A stretch of 29,195 bases of DNA from Bacteroidales bacterium UBA1714 (GCA_002317295.1 DCIY01000013.1:1-29195), one strand, 5' to 3'; shown: positions 5,779 through 14,519, counted from the stretch's first letter. Notes: a model not told the origin generated them from the sequence alone. Made by a program: numbers and translations.

Positions 5779-7349
5779 CAAAGAATAATCATTTTATAAG
5801 GTTGCACACTGCTCACTCCTTGTACATCCGTGCAGTACAGGTGAATGATATAGGTTCCGCCGGGCCAGTTGCTGCAGGATATTTCCTGTTGAGGACCGGT
5901 GATGCGTTCCTGCCAAACCTCCAAACCCCGAATGTCGTAGATGCGCACATACCCACCTGTGGCGTTGCAGATACTGAGGTACCCGTTATGGAACAGCACT
6001 TTAGCCGTATTGCATAGGACGGGATTGACGGCTGCACGCTGACCTAATTGCAGTCCGACAATAATCGGGTCATGATCGGAACAACGAAACATCGTGCGGT
6101 CCGAACTGGTGTAAGTACAATCATAAAAATCGTCTGAATTGATATGATACGCCGTCATACCGGTTACTTGGGACAGCATGGTCGTATTGCATAGGGCGTG
6201 GTCCAAATAACCCGTTTCCCCTCGGAAATTGTAGGAATAGGAACTGTCGGCATGGAAATAGCGGTGCAAATCAATCATTCCCCCATTGGTGAGCACACGC
6301 ACCGGATCCTCTTTGGCATAGGCATTCAAATCGCCCATAATCAAGATATCCGAATCCTGGTAAAAGACACGATTGTCATCGTACGCATTCAGTACCGAAT
6401 AGGCTTCTGCAGTGCGTGTGGCATTGAAGATGCCCTGTCCATCTCCCTGATCGGCATCCGCTCCGGTAGCCGTTCCTGATTTGGCCTTAAAGTGGTTGAT
6501 GGAAAAAATAAACGTCTCTCCACTCTCCTTATGCCGGAACGCCTGCATATACTTACGATAACTGACTTTGGTATTGTTGAGTCGATAGGCGCCATCCGGT
6601 TCTACCACATCCGAACAATAGACATAACCCGATTTGGTATAGGACGAATAAGTGGAAGTACCATCGTTGATATAGGTAAAATGACGTCCTGTGTTCGTGG
6701 TCAGATCCTGCGCCAGTTCGGCCAAGGCTGCCTGACCCCGTTCCACCTCCATCACACCATAGATATCGGCATTGATTTTAGCCAGGGCACTGCTCACTTT
6801 GGTGCGCTGATTGCTATGCTGCGTTTCATTGTCGGGACCATAACCCGTGCCCAGATTTTCCACCAGATACCATTGCAGGTTCATGGCACAAACGAGCACA
6901 TTATGAGTACCCCTGGCATCCACATCGTGGACATTAAACCCTTGAGTCAAATCGGCACGCGTATTTCCTACCCACTCACAACTGACCAACCGAACCGAAG
7001 CGTTGGACGCTACATAAACGGTCAGATTATGCAACCGTTCTCCACAACGATGACTGCCGCTCACATTGGTGAGAGTGACCGTTCCCAGATTATTGAGCGT
7101 GAGCAGGGTACTATACTCTTGCGACAGAGGCAATGCCATATTGGTCGGTGAAAAGATGCGCCGGGGGGAGATGGTATAACTTCCGCGGTAGTTATTGCAC
7201 ACATACCAATCCTCGGCAAACGTGATGGTCTGCCCCTGATAGGCGCTCAACTCAGACCGAGTCCATGTCTGAGCATTCGGTATACGAATGGTTGTGGCAC
7301 TTATGGCAAGTGTTACCCACAACAGGATGATGGTGCCAAGTTGTTTCAT
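5778..7349 (-). CDS. Secreted endonuclease/exonuclease/phosphatase family nuclease with C-terminal sorting domain
   Basis: A 523-residue exported protein. Residues 1-18 form a signal peptide. About 20-140 is a beta-rich, OB-like region. The EEP catalytic domain spans about 148-436, with the expected residues Asn157, Glu201, His286 (INHFKAKSG), Asp340 and Asn342 (MGDLN), and Asp425-His426 (SDHDP), so it should be a metal-dependent nuclease or phosphodiesterase related to extracellular nucleases. Residues about 445-523 look like a T9SS type A sorting domain (VRIYDIRGLEVW, then W-P-G-G-T-Y-I-I), suggesting surface export. The start overlaps the ftsW stop by 4 nt (ATGA) and its stop overlaps the ligA start. 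A secreted nuclease inside a division operon is unexpected; it may serve DNA scavenging. Confidence 0.88.
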   Translation of the reverse strand: MKQLGTIILLWVTLAISATTIRIPNAQTWTRSELSAYQGQTITFAEDWYVCNNYRGSYTISPRRIFSPTNMALPLSQEYSTLLTLNNLGTVTLTNVSGSHRCGERLHNLTVYVASNASVRLVSCEWVGNTRADLTQGFNVHDVDARGTHNVLVCAMNLQWYLVENLGTGYGPDNETQHSNQRTKVSSALAKINADIYGVMEVERGQAALAELAQDLTTNTGRHFTYINDGTSTYSSYTKSGYVYCSDVVEPDGAYRLNNTKVSYRKYMQAFRHKESGETFIFSINHFKAKSGTATGADADQGDGQGIFNATRTAEAYSVLNAYDDNRVFYQDSDILIMGDLNAYAKEDPVRVLTNGGMIDLHRYFHADSSYSYNFRGETGYLDHALCNTTMLSQVTGMTAYHINSDDFYDCTYTSSDRTMFRCSDHDPIIVGLQLGQRAAVNPVLCNTAKVLFHNGYLSICNATGGYVRIYDIRGLEVWQERITGPQQEISCSNWPGGTYIIHLYCTDVQGVSSVQPYKMIIL

Positions 7350-8605
7350 TTGTCGTCCTCCAATTGAATAACAGGAGTATCTTCCATACTGTCCTGAAGG
7401 GTCTTATGTTGACGATCGAGTCGTTGATTTTGTTCGCGAGCCACTGCCATCATGATGCCAAAATAGACACTCGTTATCAACACCGAAGTGCCTCCCTTAC
7501 TGATGAGGGGTAACGGTTGTCCCGTCACCGGGCCTATACCCACGGAGACGGCCATGGATATCAAGGCCTGACAGGTCAGCATCAGCGCCAAACCCATGAC
7601 CATTAAGGTAGCGGACACGTCTGCATATTTGCTGCAAACCAGGCAGGCCCTAAACAGAATGGCCAGGTAGATAAAAATCAAAAAGACGGCTCCTATCAGA
7701 CCTGATTCTTCTACGATGATGGCAAAGATATAATCCATAAACGCCAGGGGGAGATAGTCCCGTTCCTGACTATGGCCGGGCAAAACTCCAATGGGACTGG
7801 CACCACCGCGGGCAATGGCCGCTTTGGCCAGGGAGCGCTGGTAACTGGTGCGCAAGGCTTCTTGTGCATTAAAGGTTTGGTTTTTGTTTTTAGCCTCTCT
7901 TACCACAGCATCCACACGCTTAACCCACACGGTAGCCCGTTCTAACGGCCCATCCATCTCGCGATTGTTTTTGACGTATTTGAATTCGACCACGGTGTAT
8001 CCAATCGCCATGACTACCAGTACAACGCCTATGGTGGCGGCAATATACTTACCGGGAATACGGGCAATAAACCACAGCATGAGCACGATGACTCCTATCA
8101 GAATCACCGTACTGAGGTTGCCCAGCAAAATAGGAATGCAGGTAAAGGCTGTAATGCCCAATGTCCACCAAAAATAGCGACCGGCATCTTCCTTGTGTTG
8201 GTAGTGAGACAGAATATCGGCAATCACGATGGTCAAACCCAGTTTGGCCAGTTCAGAAGGCTGAAACAGGTTATGACTGCCTATTCTAAACCACCGTATG
8301 GCATCGTTCGCTCCGCCGGCAAACGGACTGTGGGGAAGTTGCATCAGATACAGACAGATGATGGAGACAACCAGAATAAAATATCCGCCTAATCGAATCC
8401 ATACAGAGGGAACCATCTGAATACCCCAAGCGATGGCAATGCCCAATAGCAACAGAGCAAACTGCTTACCAAATGCCACCAGGATACTCTCCTCGGCATA
8501 AGCGAGCGTACTGCCCGCAGACAGCAGCGCGATAAACGCCACAACCACCAGGATGATAAACAACACCCAGAATGTCTTATCGATATGTTGGGCATTCCAT
8601 TTCAT
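7346..8605 (-). CDS. ftsW: Lipid II glycosyltransferase FtsW (SEDS family)
   Basis: Polymerises lipid II at the division septum together with its class B penicillin-binding partner, here FtsI three genes upstream. The 419-residue protein has about ten membrane segments. Conserved SEDS features are RWFRIGSHNLFQPSELAKLG (104-123), NLST (163-166), PIGVLPGHSQERDYLPLAFMDYIFA with the putative catalytic Asp291, and GPVTGQPLPLISKGGTS near the C-terminus. FtsW is preferred over RodA because of its place in the dcw cluster. It starts 1 nt after mraY ends and overlaps the next gene by 4 nt. The usual neighbour murD is absent on its 5' side and murG on its 3' side. Confidence 0.93.
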   Translation of the reverse strand: MKWNAQHIDKTFWVLFIILVVVAFIALLSAGSTLAYAEESILVAFGKQFALLLLGIAIAWGIQMVPSVWIRLGGYFILVVSIICLYLMQLPHSPFAGGANDAIRWFRIGSHNLFQPSELAKLGLTIVIADILSHYQHKEDAGRYFWWTLGITAFTCIPILLGNLSTVILIGVIVLMLWFIARIPGKYIAATIGVVLVVMAIGYTVVEFKYVKNNREMDGPLERATVWVKRVDAVVREAKNKNQTFNAQEALRTSYQRSLAKAAIARGGASPIGVLPGHSQERDYLPLAFMDYIFAIIVEESGLIGAVFLIFIYLAILFRACLVCSKYADVSATLMVMGLALMLTCQALISMAVSVGIGPVTGQPLPLISKGGTSVLITSVYFGIMMAVAREQNQRLDRQHKTLQDSMEDTPVIQLEDDK

Positions 8606-8606
8606 A

Positions 8607-9878
8607 CTAACGTATCTTCAGGGTTAAGATGGTAAACGCTGCCAAAATCAATGTCACAATGCAGAACCGCAGCACGATCTTGGTCTCGTGATGCAATTCG
8701 TTGGAACCCTTGCACCAAATGCGACATTGGGGGTCACGGGCAATGACCTGCTCCACGGATGTACGGAAATGGTCATGCAATGGGGCCCGCTTGATTACCC
8801 GCATCGGATGACCTTTGCGTTTGGAAAACTTATATACCTGTGTTTGGGCAATCACGGAAAGACTTTCCATCAGAAAGACCCCGCACAAGATGGGAAGAAG
8901 CAACTCTTTGTGAATAATAATGGCACTCACGCCGATAATGCCTCCAATGGTCAAACTGCCGGTATCACCCATAAACACCTGTGCCGGAAATCCGTTCCAC
9001 CACAAGAATCCGATTAAGGCTCCCACAAAGGCGGCCAGATAAACGACCAACTCTTCGCTGCCGGGAATATACATCACATCAAAATAGTCTGCCCAAATGG
9101 TATTACCACTGATATATGCCAACACAATCAATGCAACACCGATGATGGCCGAATTGCCGGCACACATACCGTCCATGCCATCGTTAAGGTTGGCCCCATT
9201 GCTGACCGCTGCCACCACCAGAATGGTCAGCAGTACAAAGAATATCCAACCGGCACGATACTTATTGTCTTCTCCCAAGAACGAGAACATATTGGCATAA
9301 TTGCAGTTGTGGTACTTGATAAACGGAATGGTGGTACGGGTGGATTTGACTTCCGGGGACTTTTCCACCACCGTGATATTATTCTCTACCCGGGTGTTTA
9401 CCGTTTCGTTCATGACCGCTGCCGGACTGTAACGCAGGGTCAAACCGATAATCAGTCCCAAGAGCACCTGACCGGCAATTTTAACCCAACCATTCAATCC
9501 GTCCTTGTTTCGACGGAACGTTTTGATATAGTCATCCGCAAAGCCCAACGAACCCAATAATAGGGTGGTGATGAGCATCAGCAACATATACACATTATTG
9601 AGTTTGCCTAACAACAGACAGGGGATAATAATAGCCACAATAATGACCAACCCTCCCATCGTGGCCACGCCTTTCTTGTTGACATTAAACGGATCACTCT
9701 TTTCATCCCGTTGTGTCTCACTGATGTGCCTGCGCTTGAGATACGCTATCCACCACTTACCAAACCAAATACTTACAATCAGGGCCAAGATATTGGCCAC
9801 AATGGCGCGAAACGAGATGTACGTCATCAAACGTGCACCCGGCATCGCAGTCAAACTATTAAATAATTCGTATAACAT
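8607..9878 (-). CDS. mraY: Phospho-N-acetylmuramoyl-pentapeptide transferase MraY
   Basis: Makes lipid I by transferring phospho-MurNAc-pentapeptide from UDP to undecaprenyl phosphate in the inner membrane. It has 423 residues from the ATG at 9878 (MLYELFNSLT); an in-frame GTG at 9884 lies in the upstream repeat. It is multi-pass, with the catalytic motifs GFADDY (Asp115, Asp116), NDGMDG (232-237) and FMGDTGS (303-308). The third motif reads APLHDHF (365-371), HDH where E. coli has HHH. It is followed by about 24 extra residues before HETKIVLRF. A long extracytoplasmic loop (about 151-205) is also present. Both may be normal for this order. It follows murE and abuts ftsW with a 1-nt gap. Confidence 0.95.
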   Translation of the reverse strand: MLYELFNSLTAMPGARLMTYISFRAIVANILALIVSIWFGKWWIAYLKRRHISETQRDEKSDPFNVNKKGVATMGGLVIIVAIIIPCLLLGKLNNVYMLLMLITTLLLGSLGFADDYIKTFRRNKDGLNGWVKIAGQVLLGLIIGLTLRYSPAAVMNETVNTRVENNITVVEKSPEVKSTRTTIPFIKYHNCNYANMFSFLGEDNKYRAGWIFFVLLTILVVAAVSNGANLNDGMDGMCAGNSAIIGVALIVLAYISGNTIWADYFDVMYIPGSEELVVYLAAFVGALIGFLWWNGFPAQVFMGDTGSLTIGGIIGVSAIIIHKELLLPILCGVFLMESLSVIAQTQVYKFSKRKGHPMRVIKRAPLHDHFRTSVEQVIARDPQCRIWCKGSNELHHETKIVLRFCIVTLILAAFTILTLKIR

Positions 9879-9884
9879 AATCAC

Positions 9885-9938
9885 TACACATTACCCACTA
9901 CCCACTACTCCACTACCCACTACACTAGAACGAAGTTC
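9885..9938 (-). repeat. TAGTGGG/TAATGTG array plus 4-3-4 inverted-repeat core at the murE 3' end
   Basis: On the gene strand, starting at the murE stop, the units are TAGTG, TAGTGGG, TAGTGGAG, TAGTGGG, TAGTGGG, TAATGTG and TAGTGAT. Spacing is mostly 7 bp, and every unit contains an overlapping stop and start (TARTG). Directly before the stop is an 11-bp inverted repeat with arms GAAC and GTTC around 3 nt (9928-9938), which encodes the last residues of MurE. Confidence 0.9.
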
Positions 9939-11394
9939 GTACACTCCCCCCAATAAACCCCCTCACCACTTCATGATCATCAAAATGGTGCTTGACACCC
10001 CGAATAATCTGATAATCCTCGTGTCCTTTACCGGCAATCAGCACCACATCCCGCGTTTGTGCCAGGGTACATGCCGTACGAATGGCGGATTCGCGGTCCT
10101 CAATAATCAGTGTTTTGTGCAACTCATCTTCCGTCAACCCTGCGGCCATATCGCGCAAAATATCCATGGGTTCTTCGTCACGGGGATTATCGCTGGTCAG
10201 GATAAGATGGTCGCTGCCGTGCATGGCAATCTGCGCCATTTGAGGACGTTTGCCTTTGTCCCGATTGCCTCCGCACCCCACTACGGTAATCAGTCTGCCC
10301 TTACGAATCTCATTGATGGTTTTGATGACATTATCCACCGCATCCGGTGTGTGGGCATAATCGATAATCGCTGTCCAACCCTGAGGGGAATGAATGGTCT
10401 CAAACCGACCATTGACGGCCTTGAGATTAGACATCACACGCAATACTTCGTCCGACTCAAAACCCAGACATACTGCGGCCCCATAGATGCAAAGCAGATT
10501 ACTGAGATTAAAGCGGCCCACCAGAGGGATAAAGACCTCTTTGTGGTTGATATTGAGCAACATCCCATCAAAATCCTCTTCCAAAATAACCCCCTTGTAA
10601 TCCGCTACCATGCGGGTGGAGTAGGTATGAACAGATCCGTTGCAGTTTTGAACCATCACCTCGCCGTTTTTATCATCCTTGTTGGTAATGGCAAAGGCCG
10701 ACTTCTTGAGTCCATCAAAAAGCAACTTTTTGGTGTCTCGGTAGTTATCAAATGTGCCATGGTAATCCAGGTGATCCCGAGTGAGGTTGGTAAACAATGC
10801 CCCATCAAAATCCAAACCCGCAATACGTTTCTGGGCAATCGAGTGACTGCTCACTTCCATAAACGCATATTCACACCCGGCTTCCACCATTTGAGCAAGC
10901 AACGAATGAATCGCCAAGGCGTCCGGTGTGGTATGGGTGGAGGGTATGGCTTTGTCATCGACATAATAAATCACCGTAGACAACAGTCCTGCCTTGTGTC
11001 CCAATTGACGAACGAGCTGGTAAAGCAGCGTGGCGATGGTCGTTTTGCCATTGGTTCCGGTGACTCCTACCAGTTGGAGTTTGCTGCTGGGGTGTCCGTA
11101 CCACGCGTCAGCCAACAGGGCGAGCGCCTCATCGGTATCTTCCACCAAAATATAGGTGACATCGGTTGGATCCGATGGTATGTAGGTCTCGTCGCTGAGC
11201 ACAATGGCTGCGGCTCCCTGTTGAATACAGGCATCGATATACAGATGGCCATCAGTCACTGTGCCACGTTGGGCCACAAACAATGTTCCCTGACTTACCT
11301 TGCGGGAATCAAACTGAATGCCACAGATGTCTATATCTGTCGTCCCTACTACGCGAAGGGGCGAAAGAACGGATATTAATTCACTTAATTTCAT
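9925..11394 (-). CDS. murE: UDP-MurNAc-tripeptide synthetase MurE (meso-diaminopimelate type)
   Basis: Adds the third amino acid to UDP-MurNAc-L-Ala-D-Glu in the cytoplasm. The 489-residue protein has the three Mur ligase domains: an N-terminal UDP-binding region (1-105), an ATP-binding core with TGTNGKTT (112-119), MEVSSHS (179-185) and the TRDHLDYHGT segment (205-214), and a C-terminal domain with DNPR at 402-405. DNPR is the signature of meso-diaminopimelate selectivity, so the peptidoglycan is predicted to be mDAP-type. The ATG at 11394 overlaps the 3' end of ftsI by 14 nt. The C-terminal residues (about SVRTSF) are encoded by the repeat core at 9928-9938, parallel to the LigA tail. Confidence 0.95.
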   Translation of the reverse strand: MKLSELISVLSPLRVVGTTDIDICGIQFDSRKVSQGTLFVAQRGTVTDGHLYIDACIQQGAAAIVLSDETYIPSDPTDVTYILVEDTDEALALLADAWYGHPSSKLQLVGVTGTNGKTTIATLLYQLVRQLGHKAGLLSTVIYYVDDKAIPSTHTTPDALAIHSLLAQMVEAGCEYAFMEVSSHSIAQKRIAGLDFDGALFTNLTRDHLDYHGTFDNYRDTKKLLFDGLKKSAFAITNKDDKNGEVMVQNCNGSVHTYSTRMVADYKGVILEEDFDGMLLNINHKEVFIPLVGRFNLSNLLCIYGAAVCLGFESDEVLRVMSNLKAVNGRFETIHSPQGWTAIIDYAHTPDAVDNVIKTINEIRKGRLITVVGCGGNRDKGKRPQMAQIAMHGSDHLILTSDNPRDEEPMDILRDMAAGLTEDELHKTLIIEDRESAIRTACTLAQTRDVVLIAGKGHEDYQIIRGVKHHFDDHEVVRGFIGGSVRTSF

Positions 11395-13204
11395 AGGTTA
11401 TTTTACCATTACGTATTACATTATGGCCTGCATAGACCATGGTTTTTTCTGCTATTTCTCTAACGACCGTTCCGCAATCCATTCCCGCGTCATAATTGTT
11501 TTTGGGACGCTCTATCATACAGATACAGGTGTACTGCGGATTGTCTTCCGGAAAATATCCGACAAAAGTCATACGGTGCTCCTTATCCTGGTATTTGCCA
11601 TGGTGGTATAATTGTGCCGTACCCGTTTTGCCGGCAATGGACACAATCTTACTTTGGGCTTTATAACCGGTAATCTTTCCTTGCCACTTGCGTACCGATG
11701 CGGTGCCTGGCAAATCGTTATCCCATACCACATCATGCAGGGCCAAACGAATATCCTCCAATGCCTTGCGGGAGCACAAGGACGACTGAACCACCTGAGT
11801 GGAGTAGGATTCAACGACCTCATCCTGGTTGAGCACGCGGCTGACCAGATAGGGCCGAATCATCTTACCATCGTTGGCAATACCGTTATAGAACATCAGT
11901 ATCTGCATCGGAGTCAGTTCCACCGAATAACCATAAGCCATTTTACTGAGCGTTACACCATCCTTGGGAACGAGGATCTTGGGATTTTGAAATCCCGGAA
12001 TCTCACAATACACGCTGTCGCATATGCCCATACGCTGCAACTTGTTGACAAACTTGTCGGCTTTCTTGTCATAACTTTCGGTGATAATCTTGGCAAAAGC
12101 GATGTTGGAAGAAATGGCCAGGGCACTGCGAACCGTCAGCACGGTATCCAATTTGTGTGCATCCGTATGATGGGCCACACCATAGTCCCAACCTTTGCTG
12201 TATATTCTCACCGTATCGTACAAATGAACTTTGCCATCATCCATGGCGGCCATCAGGGCAATCGTCTTAAAGGTAGAACCGGGTTCCACAAGATTGACGG
12301 CATGGTTGCGCATCTCTTCGTATGTGCCGTCATCGGTACGATCGAGATTGCTGATGGCTCGAATCTTGCCGCTGTGCGTTTCAATGAGAATGCAACACCC
12401 CCAATCGGCCTGTTGCAGTTCCAGGCGCTTGCGCAAGGCGGATTCGCATATATCCATCAGATGGACATCCAGGGTGGTTTGGATATCGTATCCGTTGACG
12501 GCCTCTTTCTCAATCACCTCTTCTTTTTCACCTGCTACCCGCTGAACGCGCGCTATACCGGGCTTACCCTTCAGGTAATCATTATAACGGAATTCCAATC
12601 CCGCACTGCCATTGCCGTCTTTGCCATAAATGGAACCAATGGTTCGCTTACCCAGACTGCCAAATGGCTTACTGCGCTGATGCATCTCTTCCAAATAGAC
12701 TCCGGAGGCATAATAACCTTGGCCAATCAGGGGCAGTTTCAAAATCTCTTTTTTCTGAATATAATTGATGCGGCCTTTGTGCAATCGAATATCGCGTTTC
12801 CGAGGGTCCGGATTGCGATAGGCCTTAAGAATCAACTTCCGATATTCCTCTGGGCTTTTGTCCCCAATGACATAACTCAACCCTTGAGCCATCGAATCCA
12901 AATACTGGTAAAAGACCGCCCCCTGTTTCAAATGCAGCGACTCCACACGCGTGTCCATTTTCACCACATACTGAGGCAGACTGGTCGCCAACAGATTACC
13001 ATCCGTATCCAGTATGTTTCCGCGGACAGGAGCCACTTCCTGATTGACTTTGACCTGATACTCGATCACCTTTAACCATTGCTCGCGTTCCACGGTTTGC
13101 AACAGGATAATCTTGATAATCACAGCCACAAAACCCAAGAACACCAGTCCAAACAGAATGGCGAAACGAATAATCATTTTCTTTTGGCGTTCATCACTGC
13201 TCAT
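11381..13204 (-). CDS. ftsI: Septal peptidoglycan transpeptidase FtsI (PBP3-type, class B PBP)
   Basis: Cross-links septal peptidoglycan as the partner of FtsW. It has 607 residues. One N-terminal membrane anchor (about 11-35) is followed by the PBP dimerisation domain and then the transpeptidase domain with the SxxK nucleophile Ser310 (STFK), SSN at 365-367 and KTGT at 526-529; all three active-site motifs are intact. No PASTA domain is seen after the transpeptidase, although to my recollection many Bacteroidales homologues are about 700 residues long and carry one. The ORF closes cleanly (NGKITYEIK), so this appears to be a naturally short form. It starts 2 nt after the ftsL-like gene and overlaps murE by 14 nt. 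Confidence 0.94.
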   Translation of the reverse strand: MSSDERQKKMIIRFAILFGLVFLGFVAVIIKIILLQTVEREQWLKVIEYQVKVNQEVAPVRGNILDTDGNLLATSLPQYVVKMDTRVESLHLKQGAVFYQYLDSMAQGLSYVIGDKSPEEYRKLILKAYRNPDPRKRDIRLHKGRINYIQKKEILKLPLIGQGYYASGVYLEEMHQRSKPFGSLGKRTIGSIYGKDGNGSAGLEFRYNDYLKGKPGIARVQRVAGEKEEVIEKEAVNGYDIQTTLDVHLMDICESALRKRLELQQADWGCCILIETHSGKIRAISNLDRTDDGTYEEMRNHAVNLVEPGSTFKTIALMAAMDDGKVHLYDTVRIYSKGWDYGVAHHTDAHKLDTVLTVRSALAISSNIAFAKIITESYDKKADKFVNKLQRMGICDSVYCEIPGFQNPKILVPKDGVTLSKMAYGYSVELTPMQILMFYNGIANDGKMIRPYLVSRVLNQDEVVESYSTQVVQSSLCSRKALEDIRLALHDVVWDNDLPGTASVRKWQGKITGYKAQSKIVSIAGKTGTAQLYHHGKYQDKEHRMTFVGYFPEDNPQYTCICMIERPKNNYDAGMDCGTVVREIAEKTMVYAGHNVIRNGKITYEIK

Positions 13205-13206
13205 AC

Positions 13207-13518
13207 TTATCGGGGTATACAGGTAATGGGGTACTTACTTTCTTTCACATGGCTGTTGCGTTCCTGCAACTGTTCCGCTATATGCGATTGGCGCGTCTGA
13301 TTGAGCACCTGCGTGCGCATGGTCAACTGGGTAAAACGGGCGTCCTCCAGCTCTTTTTTGAGTTCCGTCAGACGGTGATGCTGCATTTGTGCATGGTAAC
13401 CGGCAATGATATAGATAATCACCAGCACGGCAATGAGCAACAGAAGCTTATATTGCTTCTTGATCCAACCCTGCGCCAGGAAATTGCCGCTTAATATGTT
13501 TTGCAAATCGATTTTCAT
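13207..13518 (-). CDS. FtsL-like cell division protein
   Basis: A 103-residue bitopic protein. Residues 1-22 are cytoplasmic, one transmembrane helix covers about 24-43 (KLLLLIAVLVIIYIIAGY), and a periplasmic coiled-coil-like helix (HHRLTELKKELEDARFTQL and beyond) follows. Sequence conservation in FtsL is weak, so the call rests on topology, size and position between rsmH and ftsI, where the Bacteroidota FtsL-like gene normally sits. It would bridge FtsI/FtsW to other divisome proteins. The ATG at 13518 overlaps the rsmH stop (ATGA), and ftsI follows after 2 nt. Confidence 0.85.
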   Translation of the reverse strand: MKIDLQNILSGNFLAQGWIKKQYKLLLLIAVLVIIYIIAGYHAQMQHHRLTELKKELEDARFTQLTMRTQVLNQTRQSHIAEQLQERNSHVKESKYPITCIPR

Positions 13519-14432
13519 TTCTTTTCACCAATGCGTAATTTGGCACTGCGCGCCCGAGGATTCACTTCTATCTCTTGAGCATCCGCCGTCAACCCTTTCT
13601 CAATAACCGTAAACGGAGTGAGGATATTGCCATAGAAATCTTTGTCTATATGGCCTTCCACATTACCGCTGCGAAGAAAATTCTTAACAATCCGGTCCTC
13701 CAATGAATGATAGGTCAAAATCGCCATTCTGCCACCGGGGCACAACAAATCGCGAGCAGAGAGCAGCATCTGTTGCAAGGCCCCCAGTTCATCATTCACC
13801 TCAATGCGCAACGCCTGAAAGGCCAAAATCAACTCCTTCTTGATGCCGGGCCTCTCACCCACGCTCTCTCGTGGGCAACCCGTCATGGCCCATACCAACT
13901 CGTCTATGGTTTGAATAGGTGCTTTGGCTCGCGCTACCACCATCCTGTGCGCCAAAGCGCGCGCGTTCTTCAACTCTCCGTACAGATAGAGCACACGACA
14001 GAGTTGCTCCTCGTCATAGGTATTGACAATATCGGCCGCACTCTTGGCCGCTTTTTGGTTCATGCGCATGTCCAAGGGACCGGGAAAGCGAAACGAGAAT
14101 CCCCGCTCGGCTTCGTCAAAGTGATGAAAACTGACGCCCAAATCAGCCATCAGACCATCGATGTGTTCCTCTCCATAGAAGTCCATAAATTGCCTCAGAT
14201 AACGGAAATTCCCATGCACAAACTGCCAACGCTCATCGTCTATGCGATTGGCATAAGCATCGATATCCTGATCCATAGAGTAGAGTCTGCCTTGGGTTCC
14301 CAATGCCTGCATGATGGCACGCGAATGGCCGCCACCTCCAAAGGTCACGTCCACATAAGTCCCATCGGGCCGTATCTTCAACCCCTGTATGGTTGGCTGC
14401 AACAAGGCCGGTATGTGATAGATTTTCTCCAT
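13515..14432 (-). CDS. rsmH: 16S rRNA (cytosine1402-N4)-methyltransferase RsmH (MraW)
   Basis: Methylates N4 of C1402 in 16S rRNA using S-adenosylmethionine. It has 305 residues from the ATG at 14432 (MEKIYHIPALLQ); the frame extends to a TTG at 14444, but that lies only a few bases past the -7 box. Visible motifs are the SAM site VDVTFGGGGHSRAI (about 28-41), the DLGVSFHHFDEAERGFSF region, and the C-terminal ILTYHSLEDRIVKNF and ARSAKLRIGEK. It is the first gene of the division operon, behind an excellent promoter. The mraZ gene that often precedes it is absent here. Confidence 0.96.
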   Translation of the reverse strand: MEKIYHIPALLQPTIQGLKIRPDGTYVDVTFGGGGHSRAIMQALGTQGRLYSMDQDIDAYANRIDDERWQFVHGNFRYLRQFMDFYGEEHIDGLMADLGVSFHHFDEAERGFSFRFPGPLDMRMNQKAAKSAADIVNTYDEEQLCRVLYLYGELKNARALAHRMVVARAKAPIQTIDELVWAMTGCPRESVGERPGIKKELILAFQALRIEVNDELGALQQMLLSARDLLCPGGRMAILTYHSLEDRIVKNFLRSGNVEGHIDKDFYGNILTPFTVIEKGLTADAQEIEVNPRARSAKLRIGEKK

Positions 14433-14448
14433 ACACTGAATCAACGCG

Positions 14449-14480
14449 CAAAGTTACGATTTTTTTTTCATATATGCAAA
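14449..14480 (-). promoter_or_regulatory. Promoter of the division/cell-wall operon
   Basis: On the minus strand, TTTG (14480-14477), a 20-bp spacer and TAACTTTG (14456-14449) fit the Bacteroidota consensus exactly. The rsmH ATG is 16 nt after the -7 box, so the leader is only about 10 nt. The -33 box directly follows the T-tract of the upstream terminator. Confidence 0.9.
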
Positions 14481-14516
14481 AAAAAATGGTCTTCCATGTA
14501 GGAAAACCATTTTTTT
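14477..14516 (-). terminator. Terminator of the SusC/SusD operon (structurally bidirectional)
   Basis: An inverted repeat runs from A-rich 14481-14490 plus 14492-14495 to 14501-14504 plus 14506-14516, with a loop of 5 nt and one opposed unpaired base. On the minus strand it ends in a long T-run, terminating transcription that arrives from the 458-aa secreted protein gene just before the rsmH promoter. Confidence 0.85.
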
Positions 14517-14519
14517 AAC

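Noticed and set aside
9565..11379. 604-codon open frame on the + strand
   Set aside because: It lies opposite murE and part of mraY, has no domain-like sequence, and is an open shadow of the well-supported - strand genes.
11612..13075. 487-codon open frame on the + strand
   Set aside because: It is antisense to ftsI, whose three active-site motifs are intact; a shadow frame.
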